Assembly (NCBI GenBank): GCA_017302435.1
Contig: JAFLDL010000035.1
Coordinates: 1-49,661, forward strand
Length of the DNA: 49,661 nt
Source: Candidatus Accumulibacter necessarius
GTDB lineage: Bacteria > Pseudomonadota > Gammaproteobacteria > Burkholderiales > Rhodocyclaceae
Reading direction: 5' to 3'
Of this stretch, positions 29,603-39,146 are shown piece by piece. A program made the translations under genes and the position numbers. Under the pieces are notes generated by a model. The model had not been told where the DNA came from, made no database searches, and saw only the letters and a program-made list of their open reading frames with translations. Within the stretch, counting starts at the first letter, position 1. The number at the start of each line of letters is the position of its first letter.

Positions 29603-30048
29603 AGCGCCAGGTCTTCGAGGCCGGGAGGGAGTATGAACTGGTCGCCCAGCGCAAACACCGCCTCCTGCTGCTTCTGCCAGCCGGCATCCGACCAGATTTC
29701 GAAATGGCTGCCCTGACCAACGAGCCAGACCAGTTTTTCGAGCCTGGCAAACTGGCGCAGTTCAGGCGCGATCAACAGGCGCCCAGCCGCGTCCATCTCC
29801 TCTTCACGCGCGTTACCGACCAACAGCCGCTTGATCGCCGCCGACTGCGGGTTGAAGCTCGAGGCAGCCAACACCTTGTCGCGAATTGGTTCCCAGGCCG
29901 GCTCGGGATACAACAGCAGACAGCAATGCGGGTGAGCCGTAAGAACCAGTTTGCCGCCGGCAGCAGACGCAAGCGCCTCCCGGTGGCGCGCCGGAATCGC
30001 GAACCTGCCCTTGGTATCAAGACTTAACGCCGCCGCACCCTGAAACAT
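29599..30048 (-). CDS. mraZ: Transcriptional regulator MraZ
   Basis: MraZ is a DNA-binding repressor of its own division cluster. From ATG 30048 the 149-residue protein has the two SpoVT/AbrB-like repeats, each with a DxxGR core: DTKGR at 11-15 and DAAGR near 87-91. [11 protein letters not shown] is the usual betaproteobacterial N-terminus; the longer frame from 30099 would cover the operator and was rejected. Three operator repeats lie 47-71 bases upstream of the start. Confidence 0.96.
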   Translation of the reverse strand: MFQGAAALSLDTKGRFAIPARHREALASAAGGKLVLTAHPHCCLLLYPEPAWEPIRDKVLAASSFNPQSAAIKRLLVGNAREEEMDAAGRLLIAPELRQFARLEKLVWLVGQGSHFEIWSDAGWQKQQEAVFALGDQFILPPGLEDLAL

Positions 30049-30094
30049 CAAACGAACTCTTCCCTTGCTCTCCAACCCTGAAAACGGCAGATTC

Positions 30095-30119
30095 CCCACT
30101 TTCTACCACTTGCTCCCAC
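30095..30119 (-). promoter_or_regulatory. MraZ operator: three GTGGK repeats at 10-bp spacing
   Basis: On the minus strand three pentamers, GTGGG (30115-30119), GTGGT (30105-30109) and GTGGG (30095-30099), are separated by exactly five bases each. MraZ is known to bind such TGGGN-N5 repeats upstream of mraZ and so autoregulate the cluster. The array ends 47 bases before the mraZ ATG, a position suited to blocking the promoter. The middle copy differs by one base. Confidence 0.87.
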
Positions 30120-30356
30120 TTTAAGGCAAAGATTCCGCTAAAGCAAGGGGTCAAGCAGCACTTTTCTCAATAGCTACAAGGACTTATGGATGACTTGCAG
30201 AAGATGCGGAAAGAAGGAATTACCTTCAATAAAACAACGCGAAAATCCTTGGATTTAAAGTAATTTCTAAAGAGTTAAGGCCAAGCCAAGGCAAGAAAAA
30301 CGCTAAGGACGGGAAAATCCGGCGCAGTCGCGCCAGCGCAGTCACAGCCGGAGGAG

Positions 30357-30389
30357 AAAAACGCTGAAATGCGGCGCAGCGATCGCTGC
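30357..30389 (-). terminator. Possible rnpB terminator
   Basis: Downstream of rnpB on the minus strand, the palindrome GCAGCGATCGCTGC (30376-30389) is followed by CGCTG/CAGCG complementarity and then a run of five T (complement of 30357-30361). Either hairpin could form before the T run. The geometry is imperfect, so this is a tentative call. Confidence 0.33.
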
Positions 30390-30417
30390 CCGCTAGGCGG
30401 AAGTAGGCGGAAAAGGG

Positions 30418-30781
30418 GGAAGCCGGCCGATAAGCCGGGTTCTGTCGTGGACAGCCATTCCTCTAGGCGTACTGTTGCCAGCACGCTCAAGCAGCCTACC
30501 CGGAAGCAGCGCGAGCCACGCCCATGCTTCCCTATTTGGCCTTGCTCCGGATGGGGTTTGCCGTGCCGTCCGTGTTACCACGGCCGCGGTGAGCTCTTAC
30601 CTCGCCGTTTCACCCTTGCCTGCCCCGAATTGCGCGGGGCATCGGCGGTTTGTTTTCTGTTGCACTTTCCGTCACCTCACGGTGCCCGGTCGTTAACCGG
30701 CATCCTGCTCTGCGGAGCCCGGACTTTCCTCTCGGCGCCAGGTTTGCACCTCTTGCCCAGCGGCTGCCTGACCGACTTCCC
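30418..30781 (-). ncRNA. rnpB: RNase P RNA (bacterial class A)
   Basis: The minus strand encodes about 364 bases with the universal RNase P elements: GAGGAAAGTCCGGGC near the 5' end, ACAGAAA followed by CAAACCGCC, GGTAAGAGCTCACCG, GGGTAGGCTGCTTGAG and the 3' segment ACCCGGCTTATCGGCC. RNase P removes the 5' leaders of pre-tRNAs. The E. coli RNA has 377 bases. The 5' end is set from the TATAAT box at 30788-30793; the 3' end is approximate, from the terminal pairing GAAGCCGGCC. It lies between a DUF3025 gene and mraZ, all transcribed in the same direction. Confidence 0.96.
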
Positions 30782-30787
30782 GCATTC

Positions 30788-30793
30788 ATTATA
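30788..30793 (-). promoter_or_regulatory. rnpB promoter -10 box inside the DUF3025 stop region
   Basis: A perfect TATAAT ends 6-7 bases before the inferred 5' end of rnpB. It overlaps the last codon and the TAA stop of the upstream DUF3025 gene. No consensus -35 is evident 17 bases further upstream, where the DNA is coding and very G+C-rich. Confidence 0.7.
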
Positions 30794-31571
30794 CGCCCGG
30801 GCTGCTGCGACCCGGCCGGAATTGCCAACGGTCGTCATAGTAGGCCGCGGTTTCGCTATCCGCAGTGATGCCTGGCCAGCCCATCAGGGGCAGCGGGTGA
30901 AACGCGCGTGGATTCATATGCTCGCCAGCGGCAAGTTCAACCGCCAGGCGCTGGTCGATGGCAGACACCTGCGCTGCCAGCGGTCGGCTCAGCCAGGCCG
31001 GCGTCACTTCGTACAACACGGCCTTGGCGGTCAGACCACGGAATGGCTGCAACAACTGCTCGTAGGTCGCATGACCAAAAACGAAACAGCGCAGTCGCCG
31101 ACCCAGATCGGATCGCCGCCCCCAGAACAGCGCGGACCATTGAAAATCACGCAGCAGGGCGAGCAGATCCGGGTCGGAGGAGACGACAACGACGCCGCAT
31201 TCATCGAAATGCGTCATCGCGTCGCGCGCGCGGCCACGCGGGCTGGCCGGCGGCGCCAGCGCGCCAGCATGGCGCGCGTTGAGCGCCGCCTTGGCCAGCG
31301 GAAAGGTCAACCAGACCAGCGCATTGAAGAAATCGTGCCAGTTGCCGGGGCGCGTGGCGACTTCGCCACGCGCCCAGATGCGCGCTTCGTAGGCGAGGCC
31401 ATCGGCAGACGGCGGCACAAAGGAGATCCGCTGGCCGGAATGCGTGCGCAGATCACGCGTCGAGTTCAAGAAGGTCAGCGACCCAGGGTCCGGTGCGAAA
31501 GGGACTTGCTCGAGCAGCGATGACAGTGGTGCAAACAGACCGCCCGGCGACGGAAAGTCCGCCCAACTCAC
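30789..31571 (-). CDS. DUF3025 domain-containing protein
   Basis: This 260-residue protein fits DUF3025, found mainly in beta- and gammaproteobacteria. Characteristic stretches are YEARIWARGEVATRPGNWHD, FFNALVWLTFPLAKAALNARH, LTHFDE-like AMTHFDECGVVVVSSD, FVFGHATYEQLL and NPRAFHPLPLMGWPGI. There is no signal peptide or membrane helix, and the function is unknown. The start is GTG 31571, overlapping the lipoprotein stop as GTGA. Its TAA stop lies within the rnpB -10 box. Confidence 0.85.
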   Translation of the reverse strand: MSWADFPSPGGLFAPLSSLLEQVPFAPDPGSLTFLNSTRDLRTHSGQRISFVPPSADGLAYEARIWARGEVATRPGNWHDFFNALVWLTFPLAKAALNARHAGALAPPASPRGRARDAMTHFDECGVVVVSSDPDLLALLRDFQWSALFWGRRSDLGRRLRCFVFGHATYEQLLQPFRGLTAKAVLYEVTPAWLSRPLAAQVSAIDQRLAVELAAGEHMNPRAFHPLPLMGWPGITADSETAAYYDDRWQFRPGRSSPGV

Positions 31572-32017
31572 TGCCCGGCAGTCGCTTCGCCGGCCGTGGC
31601 GTCCTCGCTCTTCGGCGCCGGCACGAAGGTCAGCGTCCCGCTGCGCATCTGGAAAACGCCCTGCAGAGGCCCCATCCCACTCTCCGGATCGGCCTCCAGT
31701 CGCGCAAAGCCCTCACAACTGCGCGTCTCGACGACAAACATGCGCTTGCCCTGTTTGAGAATCCAGGCATCGTTGCCCGGCGCATAGACTTCGACCCGGC
31801 TCTCGGCGCCTCCGGGTCCGATTTCGTGCCGGCGCATGCAATCGGGCATGCGCGCGGCGACGATCGAGTAATCGGCGGTCTTGTCCCAGAAGAAATTCTG
31901 CACCCGGATCAGCGTCAAGGAATGCTGGCTCGAGCCAATCTCGAAAGCCGCGCGCTGATCCGAGCACGCGATCAGCAGTGGCAACAACCACAACGGTAGC
32001 AACTTGTCCCTTAACAC
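31568..32017 (-). CDS. Putative lipoprotein of unknown function
   Basis: The GTG at 32017, preceded by GGGGAGA, encodes 149 residues. A lipoprotein signal ends in LLIAC (lipobox cysteine C18) followed by SDQ, so outer-membrane sorting is likely. The mature part has three further cysteines or so and no family I can name. Its C-terminal 20 residues are low-complexity (A, T, E, G). It sits 40 bases after pyrC and overlaps the DUF3025 gene, so it is probably part of a pyrC operon. Confidence 0.7.
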   Translation of the reverse strand: MLRDKLLPLWLLPLLIACSDQRAAFEIGSSQHSLTLIRVQNFFWDKTADYSIVAARMPDCMRRHEIGPGGAESRVEVYAPGNDAWILKQGKRMFVVETRSCEGFARLEADPESGMGPLQGVFQMRSGTLTFVPAPKSEDATAGEATAGQ

Positions 32018-32057
32018 CGGTCATCTCCCCAGGAAATCGCGCCGTCGGCCGGCGACA

Positions 32058-33092
32058 TCAGTCGAGCATCCGCCAGGGCAGCCACTCGCCGGCGCGCAAG
32101 GGGACCAGCACATCGCCAGCGGCATAAGCGTAGGCTTCCGGCACCCGCCAGTCCTGCCGTTCGAGCGTTACCTGGCCGCGATTGCGCGGCAGGCCATAGA
32201 AATCGGGGCCGTTGAAACTGGCAAACGCCTCCAGCCGGTCCAACCGGCCCACCGACGCAAAGGCTTCGGCGTAGAATTCGAGCGCCGCATGCGCCGTGTA
32301 GCAACCCGCACAGCCGCAGGCCATCTCCTTGGTCGGCTGCGCATGCGGCGCCGAATCGGTACCGAGAAAGAACTTCCGGCCCCCCGAAGTTGCCGCGTGC
32401 AGCAACGCCAGTCGGTGCCGCTCGCGCTTGAGCACGGGCAGGCAGTAATAATGCGGACGAAGGCCGCCGGCAAAAATTGCGTTGCGGTTGTAAAGCAGGT
32501 GATGGGCAGTGATCGTCGCCGCGATGTTGGGCCCGCAAGCGGCAACGAAATCGGCTGCATCGCTGGTCGTGATGTGCTCGAATACCACCTTGAGCGTCGG
32601 GTGACGCACCAGCAGGGGCTGCAGCACGCGGTCAATGAAGACCTTCTCCCGGTCGAACACGTCGATCGCCGGATCGGTCGCCTCGCCATGCACGAGCAGG
32701 GGGACCCCCAGCTCGGCCATCGCCGCCAAGGTCGAATCGCAGCGTTCGAGATCGGTCACGCCGGAGTCGGAGTTGGTCGTTGCGCCCGCCGGATAGAGCT
32801 TCACGGCCTGTACCGAGTCGCTCTCCGCGGCGCGCCGGATCTCGTCAACCGGCGTGTGATCGGTCAGGTAAAGGGTCATCAGCGGTTCGAACGACAGGCC
32901 CGCCGGCAGGGCGGCGAGGATGCGCGCGCGATACTCGCCGGCCGCGGCGACAGTCGTGACCGGCGGGCGCAGGTTGGGCATCACGATGGCACGGGCAAAC
33001 TGGCGCGCGCTGTGTGACAGCACGGCCGCGAGAGCCGGACCATCGCGCAGATGCAAGTGCCAGTCATCGGGACGCGTCAGGGTGATCTGCAT
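32058..33092 (-). CDS. pyrC: Dihydroorotase (class II)
   Basis: PyrC closes carbamoyl-aspartate to dihydroorotate in pyrimidine synthesis. The 344-residue zinc enzyme begins with the metal motif WHLHLRDG (H12, H14). It has the carboxylated lysine K98 in AVKLYPAG, then [29 protein letters not shown] and [13 protein letters not shown] with the catalytic aspartate. Length matches E. coli PyrC (348). It heads a small minus-strand operon. A TAGAAT box upstream (33121-33126) may be its promoter. Confidence 0.97.
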   Translation of the reverse strand: MQITLTRPDDWHLHLRDGPALAAVLSHSARQFARAIVMPNLRPPVTTVAAAGEYRARILAALPAGLSFEPLMTLYLTDHTPVDEIRRAAESDSVQAVKLYPAGATTNSDSGVTDLERCDSTLAAMAELGVPLLVHGEATDPAIDVFDREKVFIDRVLQPLLVRHPTLKVVFEHITTSDAADFVAACGPNIAATITAHHLLYNRNAIFAGGLRPHYYCLPVLKRERHRLALLHAATSGGRKFFLGTDSAPHAQPTKEMACGCAGCYTAHAALEFYAEAFASVGRLDRLEAFASFNGPDFYGLPRNRGQVTLERQDWRVPEAYAYAAGDVLVPLRAGEWLPWRMLD

Positions 33093-33120
33093 GCTTGCAC
33101 CTGCTGGAGGACAAAGCAGA

Positions 33121-33126
33121 ATTCTA
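33121..33126 (-). promoter_or_regulatory. Candidate -10 box for pyrC
   Basis: TAGAAT on the minus strand lies 28 bases before the pyrC ATG. It would give a leader of about 22 bases. No good -35 was seen. Confidence 0.35.
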
Positions 33127-33177
33127 GATGATTTATTCGCCTGCAGCCCGGATCTGCCCGCCGGATGCAGTTGCGCT

Positions 33178-34017
33178 CTATCCCTGCAGGCGCAAGGCGT
33201 GCTGATACAGGACCTTCTTGCCGACGCCGGTGATCAGGTGAGCCAGCCGGCTGGCCTGACTGACCGGCAGACCCTCGTCGAGCAGCAGCTTCAACACTCT
33301 TTCGCCCTCGGCGCTTTCATCGACCGGCGCCGCACCGGCAACAAGCAGCACGAACTCGCCGCGTTGTCGATTGCCGTCGGCCAGCAGCCAGTCCTGCGCT
33401 TCACCCAGCGGACAGGAATGAATGCTCTCGAAGAGCTTGGTCAGCTCGCGCGCGATGACCAACGTCCGTTCAGGCCCGAAGGCTTCGGCAAGAGCTGCGA
33501 CCGTTTCGACGATACGATGCGGCGCCTCGTAGAAAACCAGCGCCCAAGGCAGATGAGCGAGTTGGCGCAAAACCTCGCCGCGCGCCCCGGCCTTGCTCGG
33601 CAAAAATCCATAGAACAGGAACTGGGCTTCGCCAAGTCCGCCAGCAGACAGCGCGACCACCGCCGCACAAGGGCCAGGTAGCGGTACGACACGATAGCCG
33701 GCGGCACGCACCCTCGCCACCAGCCGCGCCCCCGGATCGGAAACGCCGGGAGTACCGGCGTCCACCACCAGGGCGACCGACTCTCCGGCGGCGAGCCGCG
33801 CGACGACCTGTTGCGCGGCATCCTCCTCGTTATGCTGGTGCGCTGCCAGCAGACGGGCATTGCAGCCGTAGTGGCGCAGCAGTGGCCCGCTATGGCGGGT
33901 ATCCTCGGCGGCCACCCACGGCACCTGGCGCAGGACCTCGATCGCCCGCTGTGTGATGTCGCCGAGATGGCCGAGCGGAGTCGGAACTACATATAATGCG
34001 AGGGCTTCTTCTGTCAT
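33178..34017 (-). CDS. rsmI: 16S rRNA (cytidine-1402-2'-O)-methyltransferase RsmI
   Basis: RsmI 2'-O-methylates C1402, the base also methylated by RsmH. From ATG 34017 the 279-residue protein shows [94 protein letters not shown] and the C-terminal [20 protein letters not shown]. It diverges from yraN, as in the E. coli rsmI-lpoA-yraN-diaA-dolP locus. The lipoprotein gene lpoA, normally between them, is absent here. Confidence 0.96.
   Translation of the reverse strand: MTEEALALYVVPTPLGHLGDITQRAIEVLRQVPWVAAEDTRHSGPLLRHYGCNARLLAAHQHNEEDAAQQVVARLAAGESVALVVDAGTPGVSDPGARLVARVRAAGYRVVPLPGPCAAVVALSAGGLGEAQFLFYGFLPSKAGARGEVLRQLAHLPWALVFYEAPHRIVETVAALAEAFGPERTLVIARELTKLFESIHSCPLGEAQDWLLADGNRQRGEFVLLVAGAAPVDESAEGERVLKLLLDEGLPVSQASRLAHLITGVGKKVLYQHALRLQG
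33992..33997 (+). promoter_or_regulatory. Candidate -10 box for yraN-dolP
   Basis: A perfect TATAAT on the plus strand lies 37 bases before the chosen yraN start, inside the 5' end of rsmI on the other strand. No -35 consensus is found 17 bases before it. Confidence 0.4.
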
Positions 34018-34033
34018 CGGGATCAGCTTGCAG

Positions 34034-34391
34034 GTGAGCGTCAAAGATAACACGGGCGGACACTTGGCCAATGGCCGGATCGCCGAGGAACTCGCCGCGC
34101 GCTTCCTCGAGGGCCGGGGCCTCACCGTATTGGCACGAAATTATCGCTGCCGCGGCGGCGAGGTGGACCTTATCTGCCACGAAAAGCAGACGCTGGTCTT
34201 CGTGGAAGTTCGCCTGCGCCGCAACGCGAACTACGGCGGTGCGGCAGCCAGCATCACCAACGCCAAGCAGCGCCGGATCATTCTCGCCGCCCAGCATTAT
34301 CTGGCTGCCCAAGCGGGCCGCGAGTCTGACTGTCGCTTCGACTGCATCCTGCTCGACGGGCTGTCGGAGGCGGCCATCGAATGGCTGTGTG

Positions 34392-34411
<20 letters not shown>
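34034..34411 (+). CDS. yraN: UPF0102 (YraN) nuclease-fold protein
   Basis: From GTG 34034, 125 residues match the YraN family: GRIAEELAARFLEGRGLTVLARNY, then CRGGEVDLICHEKQTLVFVEVRLR, the ExD/EVK-like restriction-nuclease core, and NAKQRRIILAAQHYL. The family has a Holliday-junction-resolvase-like fold, but its role is not settled. The start is uncertain; an in-frame TTG (34028) and far-upstream codons exist. The last 20 bases overlap the HIRAN gene. Confidence 0.88.
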
Positions 34412-36051
<1,640 letters not shown>

Positions 36052-36195
36052 GGGCCGGCGGATTTTCGGCAGTCAGGCCCTCGGCAGAAGGGGGCTTTTC
36101 GTGCGGAACGGCTTTTCCGTGTTTGGCTTGCCGCCGAATTTTGCTCTTGACTCCGCCGGCCGTGATTCCCCCGCTCGAACCCTCACCAACCCCCG

Positions 36196-36445
36196 TCAAT
36201 CCGGCTTGGATCTATTGTTTTCGCCCAGGGCCATGGCGATGAGCATGCCGCCGAAGGTGCCATAGGCCAATCCCGCAGCTGCGCATAGCAGCAGGATCAT
36301 CAGCAGTTCCTTCTCGGCGCCGTAGGCCATGGAGGCGAAAATGGCTGCGCTGACTGCACCTACCAAGCCCAGAATGACCGCTCCCGCATGAGCGCTGGCT
36401 CTTCTCAGGGCAACCCAGCCGCCGATGGCCCACAACATGAAGGAT
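36196..36445 (-). pseudogene. C-terminal fragment of an unidentified membrane protein
   Basis: About 83 codons in a frame different from the preceding actP fragment encode three hydrophobic segments (FMLWAIGGWVAL, HAGAVILGLVGAVSAAIFAS and LLMILLLCAAAGLAYGTFGGMLIA) and a polar end, ENNRSKPD. The join to actP falls at about 36440-36450, within FIVSY of ActP, with no start codon context at the boundary. I do not recognise the parent family. The fragment probably has no independent function. Confidence 0.5.
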
Positions 36446-37425
36446 AGGAGACGATGAAATTGAGCGCCGCGCCGACGGTGCCGATCCCTTCAGGGGAAAT
36501 TCCCAACCACCAGCCGGCCGGGTTGTTGGCCGCCGGGTTGCGACACTTGAAGTAGTAGATATAGGCGGCGGTAAAGATGATGCCGACAACCATTCCGGCG
36601 ATGGCGCCTTCCTTGTTCATCTTCTTGTTGAAGATGCCCATCAGTATGGCCGGGAAGAACGACGCCGCAGCCAGGCCGAAGGCAAAGGCCACCACCTGGG
36701 CGACGAACCCCGGCGGATAGATGCCGAACAGGCCGGCGATGACCACGGCCACGCCGGCACCGCCGCGCGCCCACCACAACTCCTCCTTTTCCGACATGCT
36801 GGGCTTGACGATCCCCTTCATCAGGTCATGAGAAATCGCGGCCGAGATCACCAGCAACAGCCCCGCCGCCGTGGACAGGGCTGCGGCCAGGCCCCCTGCG
36901 CCGATCAGACCGACGGTCCAGTTGGGCAGCTTGGCGATTTCGGGGTTGGCCAGAACCATGATGTCCGGGTCGATCTTGACTTCATTTTCGCTCTTCGGAT
37001 CGTCCCACGGGCCCTTGCGAAGCTGCATAATGCCGTCGCCATTCTTGTCCTTCCAGCCGACCAGCTTGGTCTTTTCCCAGTTCTTGAACTAGGACGGGGC
37101 ATTGACATATTCGACGTTGTTCACCGTCTTGATGAAGTTGGTGCGGGCAAAAACGGCCACGGCCGGAGCGGTGGTGTACAGCAGGGCGATGAAGATCAGC
37201 GCCCAGCCGGCCGAAAAGCGTGCGTCGCGCATCTTGGGAACGGTGAAGAAGCGGATCAGGATGTGTGGCAGGCCGGCGGTGCCGATCATCAGCGAGAAGG
37301 TGATGAAGAAGACGTCGATCATCGGTCGCTGACCCGTGGTGTACGCGACAAAACCGAGATCCTTGTGCAGGCCGTTCAGTACGTCGAGCAGGTACTTGCC
37401 CTGGGTACTGGGGTCGTTCAGCAGG
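36446..37425 (-). pseudogene. actP: Broken acetate permease actP (internal fragment with amber codon)
   Basis: The translation contains ActP-family stretches: STQGKYLLDVLNGLHKDLG, TTGQRPMIDVFFITFSLM, GTAGLPHILIRFFTVP, LYTTAPAVAVFARTNFI, then after the stop NWEKTKLVGWKDKNGDG, GLAAALSTAAGLLLVISAAI and GIGTVGAALNFIVS. ActP is a sodium:acetate symporter of about 550-600 residues. Here the N-terminal part (about 200+ residues) and the C-terminus are missing. A TAG at 37089-37091 stands where homologues, as I recall, have tryptophan (TGG), consistent with one G-to-A change. The frame is otherwise open through both sides. Confidence 0.8.
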
Positions 37426-38011
37426 CCGCGGTGAGAATCACGGATACCACCCACAACCCCTTGGCGGTCGCGGTGATCCGCGGTGTGATCCTGGCGTCCT
37501 TCATCGGACCCGGCGTTTCCGCCTTGAGCATGCTGCGGCCGCCGAAACCAAGCAGCGGCAGGATGGCCACCGCCAGAACCACGACCCCGAGGCCGCCGAC
37601 CCAGTGCATGAAGGTGCGCCAGAAGTTGATCGACACCGGCAGTTCATCGCGCCCCGAGAGCACCGTCGCGCCGGTGGCCGTCAGGCCGGAGACGGCTTCG
37701 AAGTAGGCATCGGACCACGACAAGCCGGCAATGTGCAGATAGAGCGGCAGTGCGCCGAATGCCGGCAGCAGCGACCAGATCAGCGCAACCAGCAGGATAC
37801 TGTCGCGCACGCGCATTTCGCGTCGCCCCTTGCGGACCGACAGCGAGAGGATGATGCCGCTGGCGACGGTAATCAGCACAGCCTCGTCGTAGGCGCTGTG
37901 CGCGCCGTCGGCACTCAGCCACGAGAGGGTCAGCGGCAGCAGCATCAGGACCCCGAACCCAGTGATCAGGATACCGAGAATATACAGGACCGAGGCGTAA
38001 CGGCTGATCAC
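37426..38011 (-). pseudogene. trkH: N-terminal fragment of potassium transporter TrkH
   Basis: From GTG 38011 (GGGGA upstream) about 195 codons encode the start of TrkH, the membrane subunit of the Trk potassium system: YILGILITGFGVLMLLPL, LVALIWSLLPAFGALPLYL, YFEAVSGLTATGATVLSG (the first selectivity-filter loop) and HWVGGLGVVVLAVAILPLLGFGG. It ends at GLWVVSVILTAAC, where an actP fragment begins in another frame. TrkH usually has about 480 residues, so roughly 60 per cent is lost. No trkA is present in the window. The fragment overlaps nothing functional except folB's close upstream stop. Confidence 0.82.
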
Positions 38012-38024
38012 GTAGGTTCCCCGT

Positions 38025-38381
38025 TCATGCCGCCGCGCCACGCTCGATGACCACGCCGACGCGCTGCACGCCGCGCATCATGCCGAGCTTGGCGATGGAG
38101 ACGCGCACCCAGGTGGCGCCGAAGTCCTCGAGCAGCAGGGTGGCGACATACTCGGCCAGCCGCTCGAGGAGATTGAAGTGGCGGGCAGCCAGTTCAGCGC
38201 GAAGGCGATCGACCACCTGCGCGTAGTCGATGGTATCGCCGATGTCGTCGCTGGCGCCGGCACTGGCAGTCGAGGTGCCGATCTGCAGGGAGATTTCCAC
38301 CGTCTGCGGCATCGCCTTTTCGCGCGGGTAGATGCCGATCAACGTCGAGGCGCGAAGGTCGTTGATGAAGATGATGTCCAT
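38025..38381 (-). CDS. folB: Dihydroneopterin aldolase
   Basis: FolB cleaves dihydroneopterin in folate synthesis. The 118-residue protein shows IIFINDLRASTLIGIYPREKA with the usual N-terminal fold, IDYAQVVDRLRAEL, LLERLAEYVATLLLEDF with the catalytic region, and VRVSIAKLGMMRGVQRVGV. It diverges from plsY across a 118-base spacer and has 13 bases between its stop and the trkH fragment start. Confidence 0.93.
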   Translation of the reverse strand: MDIIFINDLRASTLIGIYPREKAMPQTVEISLQIGTSTASAGASDDIGDTIDYAQVVDRLRAELAARHFNLLERLAEYVATLLLEDFGATWVRVSIAKLGMMRGVQRVGVVIERGAAA

Positions 38382-38499
38382 GCGGCAGGGCGCCAGGTCA
38401 GTGTAGTATCATTGGTCGGCGTTGCGGTCCGCAGCGCGACAACACTGCGCGACAGACATTCTAACCCAGAGCACCACCGACGACCTGAAGACTCACCCG

Positions 38500-39114
38500 A
38501 TGCCGCCCTTGCTGATCACCCTGCTGGTCGTCCTCGCCGCTTATCTGCTCGGTTCCGTGCCCTTCGCGCTGGTCGCCAGCCGACTCTTCGGCCTGGCCGA
38601 TCCGCGCAGCTATGGCTCCGGCAACCCCGGCGCGACCAACGTCCTGCGCAGTGGCCACAAGGGCGCCGCGGTCTTGACCCTGATCGGCGATGCCGCCAAG
38701 GGATGGCTGGCCGTTTTTCTCGCCAGCCGCTATGCCGCCGAGTACGGGCTGGGCGGCTACACGGTCGGACTGGTGGCGCTGGCGGTCTTCTTCGGCCACC
38801 TGTACCCAGTCTTTCTCCGGTTCAAGGGCGGTAAGGGCGTCGCCACTGCCGCCGGCGTGCTGCTGGCGATCAATTCCTGGCTGGGCCTGGCAACGCTGGC
38901 CACCTGGCTGGTCATCGCCTTTGCGCTGCGCTATTCCTCGCTGGCGGCGCTGGTGGCAGCCGCGGCGGCGCCGCTCTACGCCATCCTGATGTGGGGCGGC
39001 GATGGCCGGGTGCTGGTCGTCGGGATCATCGCCATGGCCCTGATCAGCAAACACTGGCAAAACCTGCAGCGACTGATGGCCGGCAGCGAACCGAAGATCG
39101 GCCGCAGGAAGTAG
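38500..39114 (+). CDS. plsY: Glycerol-3-phosphate acyltransferase PlsY
   Basis: PlsY transfers an acyl group from acyl-phosphate to glycerol-3-phosphate at the membrane, the first step of phospholipid synthesis. From ATG 38500 the 204-residue polytopic protein has GSVPFALVASRLFGLADPRSYGSGNPGATNV motifs, GDAAKGWLAV, GHLYPVFLRFKGGKGVATAAG and a C-terminal HWQNLQRLMAGSEPKIG. All three PlsY active motifs are present. It diverges from folB and converges on tsaD. Confidence 0.96.
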   Translation: MPPLLITLLVVLAAYLLGSVPFALVASRLFGLADPRSYGSGNPGATNVLRSGHKGAAVLTLIGDAAKGWLAVFLASRYAAEYGLGGYTVGLVALAVFFGHLYPVFLRFKGGKGVATAAGVLLAINSWLGLATLATWLVIAFALRYSSLAALVAAAAAPLYAILMWGGDGRVLVVGIIAMALISKHWQNLQRLMAGSEPKIGRRK

Positions 39115-39146
39115 CCGCAGGAAGTGGCTGCCCGCGCAGTGGCCGC

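Larger units (their letters stand above)
30049..30417. promoter_or_regulatory. mraZ promoter region and rnpB-mraZ spacer
   Basis: This 369-base stretch holds no gene. Nearest mraZ is the MraZ operator (30095-30119). A TTGACC hexamer on the minus strand (30149-30154) is a candidate -35 of the dcw promoter, with only a weak ATCTTT-like -10 about 15 bases on. The part from about 30165 to 30300 is clearly richer in A and T than the rest of the window. Two copies of GAAAAACGCT (30295-30304 and 30356-30365) and two of CGGCGCAG (30320-30327 and 30372-30379) lie in the half next to rnpB. Confidence 0.5.

Noticed and set aside
30379-30386. GCGATCGC, identical to the cyanobacterial HIP1 octamer
   Set aside because: One copy within a longer palindrome next to rnpB; the background is proteobacterial, so chance or a hairpin is the simpler view.
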